From assembly GCA_030152865.1 (NCBI GenBank), contig JASLIW010000097.1, positions 1-39,640 of the forward strand: a DNA stretch of 39,640 nucleotides, read 5' to 3'. Each line of letters starts with the position of its first letter. Within the stretch, counting starts at the first letter, position 1. The position numbers and the translations under genes are program-made. Below are positions 24,232 through 32,334 of the stretch, in pieces. Source of the DNA: Bacteroides sp. Lineage in GTDB: Bacteria > Bacteroidota > Bacteroidia > Bacteroidales > Bacteroidaceae. The notes beneath the pieces are model-generated. The model ran no database searches, was not told the DNA's origin, and saw only the letters and a program-made list of their open reading frames with translations.

Positions 24232-25098
24232 ATGGATACAAGAAAAAAAGGGAAACTAATTGGAGCTATCGGAGCTTTAGTGATTCACACTTTACTTTTG
24301 CTAGGTTTAGTGTGGATTACATTTGTATTGCCTGAACCAGAAGAGGAAAGTGGTGTTCCCATTTTAGTAGGAGATTTTGAGCATGCTTTAGGGGGAGAAA
24401 AGCTAGATCACTTTACCGAGGTAGATATCTTGCAAGAAGAGTTGGAAGCTCAACCTGAGATCATAGAGCCTGAGGTTTTAGACTTGGAGTTGATAACACA
24501 GGATGTCGAAGAGTCTGTACAAATTGAAGAGGTGAAAGAGAAACCTAAAGAGAAGACAGCCGAAGAACTTAAACAAGAGAAGGAGCTGCGAGAAAAGATA
24601 CTTTTAGAGCAACAAAGAAAAGAAGCTGAAGAAGCAAAGAGACAAGAAAAAGAGCGTTTAGAGAAAGAACGTAAGAAGAAAGAGGAGGCTGCACGGAAGC
24701 GCGTGTCAGGTGCTTTTGGTAAGGGTGCACAAATGACAGGCAAAGAGCTTGGAACTGAAAAAGTGAAGGATGGAGTTAGTAATGTACCCAGTACTGCTGT
24801 TTCTTCTGCTAAAGAGTCTGGCTATGGAACTTATGATTTACATGGACGTTCTATAGGAAAGGGCGGTTTACCCCGGCCAGTATATACGGTTTCTGTAGAA
24901 GGTACCGTTTCTATAAATATCCGTGTAAACCCAGCAGGTAAGGTTATAGCTACAAGTATTAACTTAAGTGGTACGGATGTGTCAGATCCTACTCTACGTA
25001 AAGCAGCCGAGGATGCAGCAAAACAGGCTCGATTTAATGAGATTGAAGGAAAACACAATCAAGATGGAACGATAACCTATAAATTTAAATTAAAATAA
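24232..25098 (+). CDS. TonB/TolA-like energy transducer
   Basis: A 288-residue protein. There is one N-terminal TM helix (GKLIGAIGALVIHTLLLLGLVWITFVLP), then an acidic stretch. A highly charged Lys/Glu-rich coiled coil (~98-160, KPKEKTAEELKQEKELREKI and onward) resembles TolA domain II rather than the Pro-rich linker of classic TonB. The C-terminal ~85 residues have the TonB-type fold (VEGTVSINIRVNPAGKVIATSINLSGTDVSDPTLRKAAEDAAKQARFNE). It probably transmits force from the ExbB/ExbD complex to the outer membrane. Whether it serves TonB-dependent receptors or a Tol-like envelope function is open; no TolB or Pal gene is adjacent. The DJ-1 gene starts 2 nt after its stop. Confidence 0.85.
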   Translation: MDTRKKGKLIGAIGALVIHTLLLLGLVWITFVLPEPEEESGVPILVGDFEHALGGEKLDHFTEVDILQEELEAQPEIIEPEVLDLELITQDVEESVQIEEVKEKPKEKTAEELKQEKELREKILLEQQRKEAEEAKRQEKERLEKERKKKEEAARKRVSGAFGKGAQMTGKELGTEKVKDGVSNVPSTAVSSAKESGYGTYDLHGRSIGKGGLPRPVYTVSVEGTVSINIRVNPAGKVIATSINLSGTDVSDPTLRKAAEDAAKQARFNEIEGKHNQDGTITYKFKLK

Positions 25099-25100
25099 CT

Positions 25101-25652
25101 ATGAATAAGATTGTATATCTTTTTTTAGCAGATGATTTTGAGGAAATAGAGGCATTAACGGTTGTTGATGTTTTAAGGCGTGCAGATCTTCAGGTGAGAA
25201 CGGTTAGTGTGACAGACAGCCTGACCGTAAGGGGTGCACATGGTATACCTGTGGTTTGTGACGCACTCTTCAGCAATAGCTCTTTTGATAAAGTTAAAGC
25301 CTTGGTACTTCCTGGCGGTATGCCTGGAGCTGAGACTTTAGGTAAGCATAAAGGACTCACAGAACTACTCAAAAAGGAGATTAACTCAGAAGTAATTATT
25401 GCGGCTATTTGCGCTGCTCCAATGGTTTTGGGTCAGTTAGGTTTATTGAAGAATCGAAAAGCAGTAGTGTATCCTGGGTTTGAGTCTAAATTAGAGGGTG
25501 CTTATATTCAAACTGACTTAGTTGTAGTTGATGGAAATATAATAACGGGTAAAGGGCCCGCTGCAGCTTTGCCTTTTGCTTTTATGTTGGCGGAGAAGCT
25601 AGCAGGTAAGAATGTTGTAGAGCAGCTTCGTAAAGATATGTGTGCAGAATAA
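25101..25652 (+). CDS. DJ-1/PfpI-family protein (YajL-like)
   Basis: A 183-residue protein of the DJ-1/ThiJ/PfpI superfamily. It has the conserved Glu near residue 15 (FLADDFEEIEALTVVDVLRRA), PGGMPGAETL and the nucleophile elbow AAICAAPMVLG with Cys104. The length equals that of the YajL/DJ-1 branch. Such proteins act as redox sensors, chaperones or glyoxalase-like deglycases; the activity here is not determined. The stop codon overlaps the ispD start by one base (TAATG), so the two genes are tightly coupled in the exbBD-tonB-ispD-recG run. Confidence 0.92.
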   Translation: MNKIVYLFLADDFEEIEALTVVDVLRRADLQVRTVSVTDSLTVRGAHGIPVVCDALFSNSSFDKVKALVLPGGMPGAETLGKHKGLTELLKKEINSEVIIAAICAAPMVLGQLGLLKNRKAVVYPGFESKLEGAYIQTDLVVVDGNIITGKGPAAALPFAFMLAEKLAGKNVVEQLRKDMCAE

Positions 25653-26320
25653 TGATTAATAATCAGAATGCAGTAATTATTGTAGCAGGAGGCAAGGGTA
25701 CACGAATGGGTGCATCCTTGCCTAAGCAATTTATGCTATTAGGCGATAAGCCTATTTTGATGCATACATTAGAACGATTTCACTCGTACGATAAGTTTTT
25801 GACTCTTATTTTAGTTTTGCCTGTAGATCAACAACAATACTGGCTAGACTTGTGTAAAAAGTTCCAATTTAATCTATCAGTAAAAATAGCTGATGGAGGT
25901 GAAACTCGGTTTCACTCTGTGCGTAATGGCTTGAGCAAGTTGACCACTGAAAAGTATGTAGGTGTTCATGATGGAGTTAGGCCTTTTGTGTCGGTAGAGG
26001 TGATTCGGAGATGTTACGAGACCGTAAGGAAACATAAAGCTGTTATACCAACAATACCCGTAGTAGACAGTTTGAGACAGCTAGATGAGCAAGAGAGCAG
26101 AACGGTCGATCGATCTGCCTTTTGTTTGGTTCAAACTCCGCAAGTGTTTTGTTCAGATGTGTTGCAGCGTGCTTATCAACAGGAATATGCAGCAGCCTTT
26201 ACTGACGATGCTTCTGTTGTAGAGGCTTTAGGATATCCTATCACACTGATAGAGGGTAATAGAGAAAATATAAAAGTAACTACACCATTTGACTTACGCA
26301 TAGGAGAAGCATTACTATAG
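25652..26320 (+). CDS. ispD: 2-C-methyl-D-erythritol 4-phosphate cytidylyltransferase
   Basis: I choose the ATG at 25652 (MINNQNAVIIVAGGKGTRMG, 222 residues), which overlaps the DJ-1 stop by one base; a GTG at 25640 is in frame but adds four residues of overlap. Motifs are VIIVAGGKGTRMGASLPKQF (CTP-binding loop with Lys), VHDGVRPFV, VVDSLRQ and NIKVTTPFDLRIGEALL. It transfers CMP from CTP to methylerythritol phosphate, the third step of the non-mevalonate isoprenoid pathway. It is followed 1 nt later by recG. Confidence 0.96.
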   Translation: MINNQNAVIIVAGGKGTRMGASLPKQFMLLGDKPILMHTLERFHSYDKFLTLILVLPVDQQQYWLDLCKKFQFNLSVKIADGGETRFHSVRNGLSKLTTEKYVGVHDGVRPFVSVEVIRRCYETVRKHKAVIPTIPVVDSLRQLDEQESRTVDRSAFCLVQTPQVFCSDVLQRAYQQEYAAAFTDDASVVEALGYPITLIEGNRENIKVTTPFDLRIGEALL

Positions 26321-26321
26321 T

Positions 26322-28418
26322 ATGTTAGATTTATCAACAAGAGACATTAAGTTTTTGAAGGGGGTTGGTCCAAAAAGAGCAGAGCTCTTAAATAAGGAGT
26401 TAAATATTTTTTCGCTAAAAGACTTAATCACTTTTTATCCTTATAAATATGTTGATCGCAGTCGAATCTATGCAATATCAGAGCTAGTTGGTTCGATGCC
26501 TTATATTCAACTGAGAGGACACTTAACTCAGTTTAGAGTGCATGGGGAAGGTAGAAAGAAGCGTTTAGTAGCAAACTTTACCGATGGGACAGGTTTTATA
26601 GAGCTAGTTTGGTTTCGTGGGGTTAAATATATGGCTTCTGAGTTAAAGCTAGAGACAGATTACCTTATTTTTGGAAAGCCTACTGTCTTCAATGGACGAA
26701 TAAATATTGCCCATCCTGAAATGGAAATAGCTTCAGAAGTAGCTTTGTCTACCTTAGGTCTAAAACCATACTACAATACCACAGAGAAAATGAAGCGAAG
26801 TGCTTTAAATTCTCAGGCTGTGGAACGCTTAATGAAATCGGTTGTAGATCTTCTACAGTACCCTATTGCTGAAACCTTACCCGAGACTATTTTGCTCAAA
26901 TATCGACTGATGCCTTTACAGCAAGCATTAAGAGCAATACACTTTCCTGCCGATGCACAGGAGTTGCGCAAAGCTCAGTTACGCCTTAAGTTTGAGGAGT
27001 TATTTTATATCCAGCTTAATATTTTAAGTTATAGTAAGGAGAGGCAGTTAAAATATAAGGGATTCCCATTTAGCACGATCGGAAGCTACTTTAATGATTT
27101 CTTTTTTCACAATCTTCCATTTGAGTTGACTTCTGCTCAAAAAAGAGTTTTAAAAGAGATTCGACAAGATGTAGGTAGTGGTATACAGATGAATCGCTTA
27201 CTACAAGGAGATGTAGGAAGTGGAAAAACCTTAGTAGCCTTAATGAGTATGCTTATGGCTTTAGATAATGGCTATCAAGCGTGCATTATGGCACCAACAG
27301 AGATCTTGGCTACTCAACACTATGAAACAATTAAGGAGTTTATTGGAGACTTAGCTATACGTGTAGAGTTGTTAACGGGTTCTACCAAGAAAAAAGATAG
27401 GGCTCCTATTTTGGAAGGTTTACTCACAGGTGATGTACAGATAATTGTAGGTACACATGCCTTGCTTGAAGATACTGTGGTTTTTAAGTCTTTAGGTATA
27501 GCTGTTATCGATGAACAGCATCGTTTTGGTGTAGCACAGCGTGCTAAGCTATGGGTTAAGAGCGCTACTCCGCCGCATATCCTTGTTATGACGGCGACTC
27601 CAATTCCTCGTACCTTAGCCATGACTCTTTATGGTGATTTAGAGGTTTCTGTTATTGATGAACTACCCCCAGGGCGTAAGCCGATACAAACTATTCATCA
27701 GTTTGATCACCGTAAAAAATCCCTATATCAGCATGTGCGTAGTCAGCTTGAGTTGGGAAGACAAATCTACTTTGTTTATCCACTGATTGAAGAGAGTGAA
27801 AAGATAGACTTGAAAAACTTAGAGCAAGGTTATAAGTTAATTCAAGAGGAGTTCCCAAATTATAATATCGTTAAGGTTCACGGAAAGATGAAGCCAGCCG
27901 AAAAAGAAGAGCAAATGATGCTTTTTGCCTCAGGACAAGCTCATATTATGGTGGCGACGACAGTGATTGAAGTAGGTGTGAATGTTCCTAATGCTTCTGT
28001 AATGGTGATTGAAAATGCTGAGCGCTTTGGTCTATCTCAGCTTCATCAGCTTAGAGGGCGCGTAGGTAGAGGGGCAGAGCAGTCGTACTGTATTTTAGTT
28101 ACTGGTTTTAAGCTCTCTGAGGTAACAAGAAGAAGAATGGAGATTATGGTTGATACCAATGATGGCTTTGAAATAGCTGAGGCTGATTTAAGGTTAAGAG
28201 GACCTGGTGACTTGGAGGGGACACAGCAAAGTGGAATTGCTTTTGATTTGAAGATTGCAGATTTAGCTAAAGATGGTCAAATATTACAGCTTGCTCGGAC
28301 AGCAGCACAAGAGGTTATTGAGGGAGATAAAGATAGGGTTGATCCTAATAATAAGGTTTTGTGGAGAGAGTTAGAACGCTTGCGTGAGACAAATCATAAC
28401 TGGGCCTTAATTAGTTAA
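26322..28418 (+). CDS. recG: ATP-dependent DNA helicase RecG
   Basis: A 698-residue superfamily 2 helicase of normal length. The N-terminal wedge domain spans ~1-245 (LKGVGPKRAELLNKELNIFSLKDLITFYPYKYVDRS). The helicase core follows: Walker A GDVGSGKT (296-303), motif II DEQH followed by RFGV as typical for RecG, motif III TATPIPRTLA, and motif VI HQLRGRVGRG. A C-terminal TRG region (ADLRLRGPGDLEGTQQSG) couples duplex translocation. RecG reverses stalled forks and migrates Holliday junctions. It is the last gene of the pdxJ-to-recG run. No clear terminator follows. Confidence 0.97.
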   Translation: MLDLSTRDIKFLKGVGPKRAELLNKELNIFSLKDLITFYPYKYVDRSRIYAISELVGSMPYIQLRGHLTQFRVHGEGRKKRLVANFTDGTGFIELVWFRGVKYMASELKLETDYLIFGKPTVFNGRINIAHPEMEIASEVALSTLGLKPYYNTTEKMKRSALNSQAVERLMKSVVDLLQYPIAETLPETILLKYRLMPLQQALRAIHFPADAQELRKAQLRLKFEELFYIQLNILSYSKERQLKYKGFPFSTIGSYFNDFFFHNLPFELTSAQKRVLKEIRQDVGSGIQMNRLLQGDVGSGKTLVALMSMLMALDNGYQACIMAPTEILATQHYETIKEFIGDLAIRVELLTGSTKKKDRAPILEGLLTGDVQIIVGTHALLEDTVVFKSLGIAVIDEQHRFGVAQRAKLWVKSATPPHILVMTATPIPRTLAMTLYGDLEVSVIDELPPGRKPIQTIHQFDHRKKSLYQHVRSQLELGRQIYFVYPLIEESEKIDLKNLEQGYKLIQEEFPNYNIVKVHGKMKPAEKEEQMMLFASGQAHIMVATTVIEVGVNVPNASVMVIENAERFGLSQLHQLRGRVGRGAEQSYCILVTGFKLSEVTRRRMEIMVDTNDGFEIAEADLRLRGPGDLEGTQQSGIAFDLKIADLAKDGQILQLARTAAQEVIEGDKDRVDPNNKVLWRELERLRETNHNWALIS

Positions 28419-28461
28419 AAATCTAGTTTTATGTGCATTATCCCTGAAAAAGCAAGATAAA

Positions 28462-28494
28462 CTTGTATGGTTTTAAAATATTATATTATCTTTG
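28462..28494 (+). promoter_or_regulatory. Promoter of the M23 peptidase gene
   Basis: TATCTTTG (28487-28494) matches TAnnTTTG. CTTG (28462-28465) is a one-mismatch -33 box at a 21-bp spacer. The predicted start is near 28500, giving a ~160-nt leader. Confidence 0.6.
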
Positions 28495-28501
28495 GGACGA
28501 A

Positions 28502-28518
28502 TATTCTATCATAGAATA
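28502..28518. promoter_or_regulatory. 17-bp palindrome at predicted transcription start
   Basis: TATTCTATCATAGAATA is a perfect palindrome around a central C. It falls at about +2 to +18 of the predicted M23 transcript, a place where a repressor would block initiation. A second inverted repeat, AACAGCTT/AAGCTGTT (28538-28545/28560-28567), follows in the leader. The rest of 28419-28663 shows nothing else. Confidence 0.4.
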
Positions 28519-28663
28519 GATATAGGATAGGATGTAAAACAGCTTTAGCAATGATAGATAAGCTGTTCTGATTTGAATTAAATAAAGATTTAAACGAAAT
28601 AAAATATTGATTGCTTCTTAGATATTACTTTTGAGTTAGTGATGAATATTAAAATGAACACCA

Positions 28664-29530
28664 ATGAATTGTAGTCATTTAAAAACAATTTTTGCAGTAG
28701 TTGCTCTTTTCGTGCTAGGAGTTAATGCTGTAAATGCACAAGATTTGATAGCGAGACAGGCTCCAATTGATAAAAAGCTTAAATCAATTGACTCATTAGT
28801 TTTGCAAAGACAAATCGAGGCTGAACGTGAAGAGTATCCTGCATTAAGTTTATATCCTTCTTGGTCTAATAGCTCAGTACATGCATATGTAAGCAATAAC
28901 CTAGTTCCTGACACTTATGAGATAGACCTGACTGGTTTCTGTATGCCTACAGATAGTCGTAGAATTACCTCTAAGTTTGGATATCGTTGGGGGAGAAGAC
29001 ATAATGGTCTCGATATTAAGGTTTATGTAGGAGATACTATTAGAGCAGCCTTTGACGGAAAAGTGCGCATTGTTAAGTACAATCGTGGTGGTTATGGTAA
29101 ATATATTGTAATACGTCACTATAATGGACTGGAAACTGTTTATGGTCACTTGTCTAAACAATTAGTAGCAGAGGACCAAGATGTAAGAGCTGGTGATGTG
29201 ATTGGGCTTGGTGGTAACACGGGGCGTTCAACAGGATCGCACTTGCATTTTGAAACTGTTTTTATGGGACATTGTTTAAATCCCACTCATTTGTTTGATT
29301 TCCCAAATCAAGATATTGTAGCCGATACCTATACATTCAAGCGCCCTGGAACAGCAAGGCAGACAGCCTCTAAGTCTGGATCTTCAGGAGCTTTTTATCG
29401 TGTAAGAAAAGGAGATACCCTTTCGGCTATTGCAGCTAGAAATCGAGTGTCTGTGCGTAATATCTGTCGTCTAAATGGAATTCAATCTACTTCTATTTTA
29501 AGACCAGGACAGCAGTTAAGACTTCGCTAA
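28664..29530 (+). CDS. Secreted M23 metallopeptidase with LysM domain
   Basis: A 288-residue protein. The signal peptide (KTIFAVVALFVLGVNAVNAQ, cleavage near residue 25) is followed by an M23/lysostaphin-type endopeptidase domain. It has the HxxxD motif His113/Asp117 (RRHNGLDIKV) and the HxH motif His193/His195 (GSHLHFE), the zinc ligands, plus YGHLSK. A C-terminal LysM (~245-288, YRVRKGDTLSAIAARNRVSVRNICRLNGI) binds peptidoglycan. It probably cleaves peptide cross-links in the periplasm during growth or division. All catalytic residues are present, so it is likely active rather than an EnvC-type activator. It stands alone with its own promoter and terminator. Confidence 0.94.
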   Translation: MNCSHLKTIFAVVALFVLGVNAVNAQDLIARQAPIDKKLKSIDSLVLQRQIEAEREEYPALSLYPSWSNSSVHAYVSNNLVPDTYEIDLTGFCMPTDSRRITSKFGYRWGRRHNGLDIKVYVGDTIRAAFDGKVRIVKYNRGGYGKYIVIRHYNGLETVYGHLSKQLVAEDQDVRAGDVIGLGGNTGRSTGSHLHFETVFMGHCLNPTHLFDFPNQDIVADTYTFKRPGTARQTASKSGSSGAFYRVRKGDTLSAIAARNRVSVRNICRLNGIQSTSILRPGQQLRLR

Positions 29531-29553
29531 AATTAGATTATAGAACTACCTAT

Positions 29554-29594
29554 AAGGGGTACTTGAGATATATCAAGGTACCCTTTATTTTTTA
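29554..29594 (+). terminator. Intrinsic terminator of M23 gene
   Basis: A 13-bp stem with one G-U and one bulged G (29554-29566 / 29573-29586), GATATA loop, followed by ATTTTTTAT. Confidence 0.8.
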
Positions 29595-29614
29595 TGGGTA
29601 AATGATTACCTTTG
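29584..29614 (+). promoter_or_regulatory. Promoter of DUF1599-BT_3928 unit, overlapping the terminator
   Basis: TACCTTTG (29607-29614) matches TAnnTTTG. TTTA (29584-29587) at a 19-bp spacer is a one-mismatch -33 box and falls in the end of the preceding terminator stem and T-tract. The predicted start is near 29620, about 10 nt before the ATG. Confidence 0.5.
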
Positions 29615-29630
29615 TGTATAATTTAGACGT

Positions 29631-30173
29631 ATGAAAGAAACACTTCAACAGTTTAATCATGTGGTAAATCAATGTCGTGACTTATTCTCTAAAAAGTTGC
29701 ATGACTATGGTGCGGCATGGAGAATTATGAGGCCCGCCTCAGTGACAGATCAGATATTTATCAAAGCAAATCGTATTCGTAGTATTGGTACTAAAGGTGT
29801 TAATCTAGTAGGTGAAGGAATTAAACCTGAGTTTATGGGAATTGTAAACTATGGTATAATTGGTTTAATTCAACTTGAGTTGGGCTATTCTGAAAGTGAC
29901 GATTTGACAGAAGAAGAAGCTATAGAGCATTACGACAAGCAGTTGGCCAAGGTCTTGGATCTACTAAAAGTGAAGAACCACGATTATGATGAAGCTTGGA
30001 GAAACATGAGGATATCTTCATATACCGATTTAATTTTGATGAAGATTCATCGAACAAAGCAAATAGAAAGTCTAGATGGAAAAACCCTAGTTTCAGAGGG
30101 AATTGATGCCAACTATATGGACATGATTAATTATGCTATATTTGGGCTTATAAAAATAGAGTATGGAGAGTAA
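29631..30173 (+). CDS. DUF1599 (Nmad1-like) protein with internal duplication
   Basis: A 180-residue protein made of two similar halves. Residues ~9-85 include KKLHDYGAAWRIMRPASVTD and VGEGIKPEFMGIVNYGIIGLIQLE. Residues ~105-180 include KNHDYDEAWRNMRISSYTD and VSEGIDANYMDMINYAIFGLIKIE. This is the DUF1599 family, also called nucleotide modification associated domain 1. The family is predicted from domain associations to act on nucleotides, but no activity is established. The conserved HDY..AWR..R and EG....M...NY patterns occur in both halves. The end overlaps the start of the BT_3928-like gene by 11 nt. Confidence 0.88.
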   Translation: MKETLQQFNHVVNQCRDLFSKKLHDYGAAWRIMRPASVTDQIFIKANRIRSIGTKGVNLVGEGIKPEFMGIVNYGIIGLIQLELGYSESDDLTEEEAIEHYDKQLAKVLDLLKVKNHDYDEAWRNMRISSYTDLILMKIHRTKQIESLDGKTLVSEGIDANYMDMINYAIFGLIKIEYGE

Positions 30174-31446
30174 ACAATCACAGCTGTTTCAAAGTGTCTG
30201 GACTAATATCTGTCGATACTTAGTTTCAGCCGTTTTTGTTTTTTCAGGTTTCGTTAAAATAATAGATCCTTTAGGCTCTTTTTATAAGCTTCAAGATTAT
30301 GCTGAAGCATTTGGGTTTTCGTGGATTCCAGCATCTTTCTTGATGTTATTTGGTATTCTGCTAGCCGCAGTTGAATTTATTGTAGGCTTGTTTTTGTTTT
30401 TTGGAGTTAGGAGAAATATATCTACATCTCTAAGCTTGTTACTAATGCTTGTAATGACTCCTTTAACGCTAGTCTTAGCTTTGACAAATCCTATCTCTGA
30501 CTGCGGTTGTTTTGGAGATGCTGTAGTAGTTACTAATTGGCAGACTTTTTCTAAAAACGTGATTCTTCTAGCTATAATGATCTGGTTATATAGAGCTAGG
30601 AAGAAGATAATACCCCTCTTCACAGAGAACACCAATTGGATTGTATCCATGTACTCTGTTTTGTTTGTCCTTGGAATCGCTATTTATAGTTATCGCTACC
30701 TTCCTCTTATTGATTTTAGACCTTATAAGATAGGAGTAGATATACAAGAAGCAATGCGTATTCCTGATGATGCCGAAGAACCTGAATATGAAAGCCTTTT
30801 TCTTATGGAGAAAAATGGGCATCAAGAGTGGTTTGGAGTGGACAATTATCCTGACAGTACTTGGGTTTTTGTTGATTCCAAAACCAAACTAATCAAGGAG
30901 GGATACGTACCTCCTATACAGAATTTCTTCATGATTGATCCAAACACAGGGGAGGATAGAGCACTTGAATTTTTAAATCATAAAGGCTACTCATTTTTAT
31001 TAGTAGCTCATCGTATTGACTTGGCTCAGGATAGTAATATCGATTTGATTAATGAAATATACGATTATAGTGTAGATCATGACTACCCATTTGTATGTTT
31101 AACTTCATCTATAGCTGAGGAAATTCAGGAGTGGAGTGATAAAACTGGCGCCGAGTATCCTTTCTTTTTGTCTGATGATATCACCCTAAAGACAATAATT
31201 CGATCTAATCCAGGTCTTGTTTTGTTAAAGGATGGTGTTATTATTAATAAGTGGGATCATCACTCACTCCCTGATGAGTATTTGTTGACTGACTCCCTTG
31301 ATCAACTTGAAATAGGGCAATTAAATGTGCCCAGTAGTCTAACTACGATTTTTTATGTAGTACTTTGGTTTTTTGGACCTTTATTTGTGTTGTTTATACT
31401 TGATAGGCTCTTTGGGCGCACAACAAGACAAGTAAAAAATAATTAG
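30163..31446 (+). CDS. BT_3928-family membrane protein (DoxX/MauE-like plus redoxin-like)
   Basis: A 427-residue protein. The N-terminal ~140 residues are a four-helix DoxX/MauE-like membrane domain (RYLVSAVFVFSGFVKIIDPLG at the start). It carries a CGCFG motif between helices 3 and 4 (NPISDCGCFGDAVVVTNWQT), as in MauE and VKOR-like thiol systems. A fifth helix (~160-175) is followed by an extracytoplasmic thioredoxin-fold-like region (~285-375, YSFLLVAHRIDLAQDSNIDLINE), without an obvious CxxC, and a final TM helix (~393-412). The family is a Bacteroidota marker; a role in envelope thiol redox is inferred only. It overlaps DUF1599 by 11 nt and is followed by tpiA after 37 nt. Confidence 0.85.
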   Translation: MESKQSQLFQSVWTNICRYLVSAVFVFSGFVKIIDPLGSFYKLQDYAEAFGFSWIPASFLMLFGILLAAVEFIVGLFLFFGVRRNISTSLSLLLMLVMTPLTLVLALTNPISDCGCFGDAVVVTNWQTFSKNVILLAIMIWLYRARKKIIPLFTENTNWIVSMYSVLFVLGIAIYSYRYLPLIDFRPYKIGVDIQEAMRIPDDAEEPEYESLFLMEKNGHQEWFGVDNYPDSTWVFVDSKTKLIKEGYVPPIQNFFMIDPNTGEDRALEFLNHKGYSFLLVAHRIDLAQDSNIDLINEIYDYSVDHDYPFVCLTSSIAEEIQEWSDKTGAEYPFFLSDDITLKTIIRSNPGLVLLKDGVIINKWDHHSLPDEYLLTDSLDQLEIGQLNVPSSLTTIFYVVLWFFGPLFVLFILDRLFGRTTRQVKNN

Positions 31447-31483
31447 ATAAGTTTTTTTTAATTAATCTTAATAAAATAACAAA

Positions 31484-32245
31484 ATGAGAAAAAACATTGT
31501 TGCAGGTAACTGGAAAATGAATAAGACCCTAGAAGAAGGGATCCAATTAGTAAAAGAAGTAAACGAGACATTGGCTAATGAGAAGCCTAACTGTGAGGTT
31601 GTGGTATGTACACCCTTTATTCACTTAGCTTCTGTGGCTCCTCTTGTTGATGGCTCTAAGATAGCTATTGGTGCAGAGGATTGTGCTGATAAGGAATCAG
31701 GTGCTTATACTGGAGAAGTTTCAGCAGCTATGATTGCTTCAACTGGTGCTAAATATGTAATTCTTGGTCACTCAGAGCGTCGTGCTTACTACCATGAAAC
31801 ATCAGAGATTCTAAAAGATAAAGTTGAATTAGCTTTAGCTAATAAGCTAACACCAATCTTTTGTGTTGGAGAAGTCTTAGAAGAACGTGAAGCAAATAAG
31901 CAAAATGAAGTGGTTAAAGCTCAGTTATCAGAAGCCTTATTTGGACTATCTGCTGAAGAGTTTGCTAAACTTGTGATTGCATATGAGCCAGTTTGGGCTA
32001 TTGGTACAGGTAAAACAGCTACTGGTGAGCAAGCACAAGAAATGCATGCATTTATCCGTTCAGTAATTGCTGATAAATATGGTAAAGAAGTAGCAGATAA
32101 CACATCTATCCTTTACGGAGGAAGCTGTAAACCATCCAATGCGAAGGAGTTATTTGCAAATCCTGATGTAGATGGTGGCCTAATTGGTGGTGCTTCTTTG
32201 AAGGCTGCTGATTTTAAGGGTGTTATAGATGGCTTTAAAGCATAA
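31484..32245 (+). CDS. tpiA: Triosephosphate isomerase
   Basis: A 253-residue TIM barrel of normal length. Catalytic motifs are present: VAGNWKMN (Asn/Lys), ILGHSERR (His), and AYEPVWAIGTGKTAT (Glu plus flexible loop 6). The C-terminal phosphate-binding stretch is ILYGGSCKPSN and DGGLIGGASL. It interconverts dihydroxyacetone phosphate and glyceraldehyde 3-phosphate in glycolysis. Codon use is more biased than in the neighbours, as expected for a highly expressed gene. It is followed by a terminator. Confidence 0.98.
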   Translation: MRKNIVAGNWKMNKTLEEGIQLVKEVNETLANEKPNCEVVVCTPFIHLASVAPLVDGSKIAIGAEDCADKESGAYTGEVSAAMIASTGAKYVILGHSERRAYYHETSEILKDKVELALANKLTPIFCVGEVLEEREANKQNEVVKAQLSEALFGLSAEEFAKLVIAYEPVWAIGTGKTATGEQAQEMHAFIRSVIADKYGKEVADNTSILYGGSCKPSNAKELFANPDVDGGLIGGASLKAADFKGVIDGFKA

Positions 32246-32256
32246 GTCATTTGTTT

Positions 32257-32299
32257 AAAAAACTCAGAGGATGCTACTTTAGCATCTACTGAGTTTTTT
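32257..32299 (+). terminator. Intrinsic terminator of tpiA
   Basis: AAAACTCAG/CTGAGTTTT closes an inner GATGCTA-CTT-TAGCATC hairpin across a 2x2 internal loop, followed by a T-tract. Confidence 0.85.
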
Positions 32300-32309
32300 A
32301 TTATCTTTG
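32278..32309 (+). promoter_or_regulatory. Promoter of SPOR-folE unit, overlapping the terminator
   Basis: TATCTTTG (32302-32309) matches TAnnTTTG. TTTA (32278-32281) at a 20-bp spacer is a one-mismatch -33 box inside the tpiA terminator. The predicted start is near 32315. Confidence 0.45.
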
Positions 32310-32334
32310 AATCTCCTTAAAAGCATATAACTTT

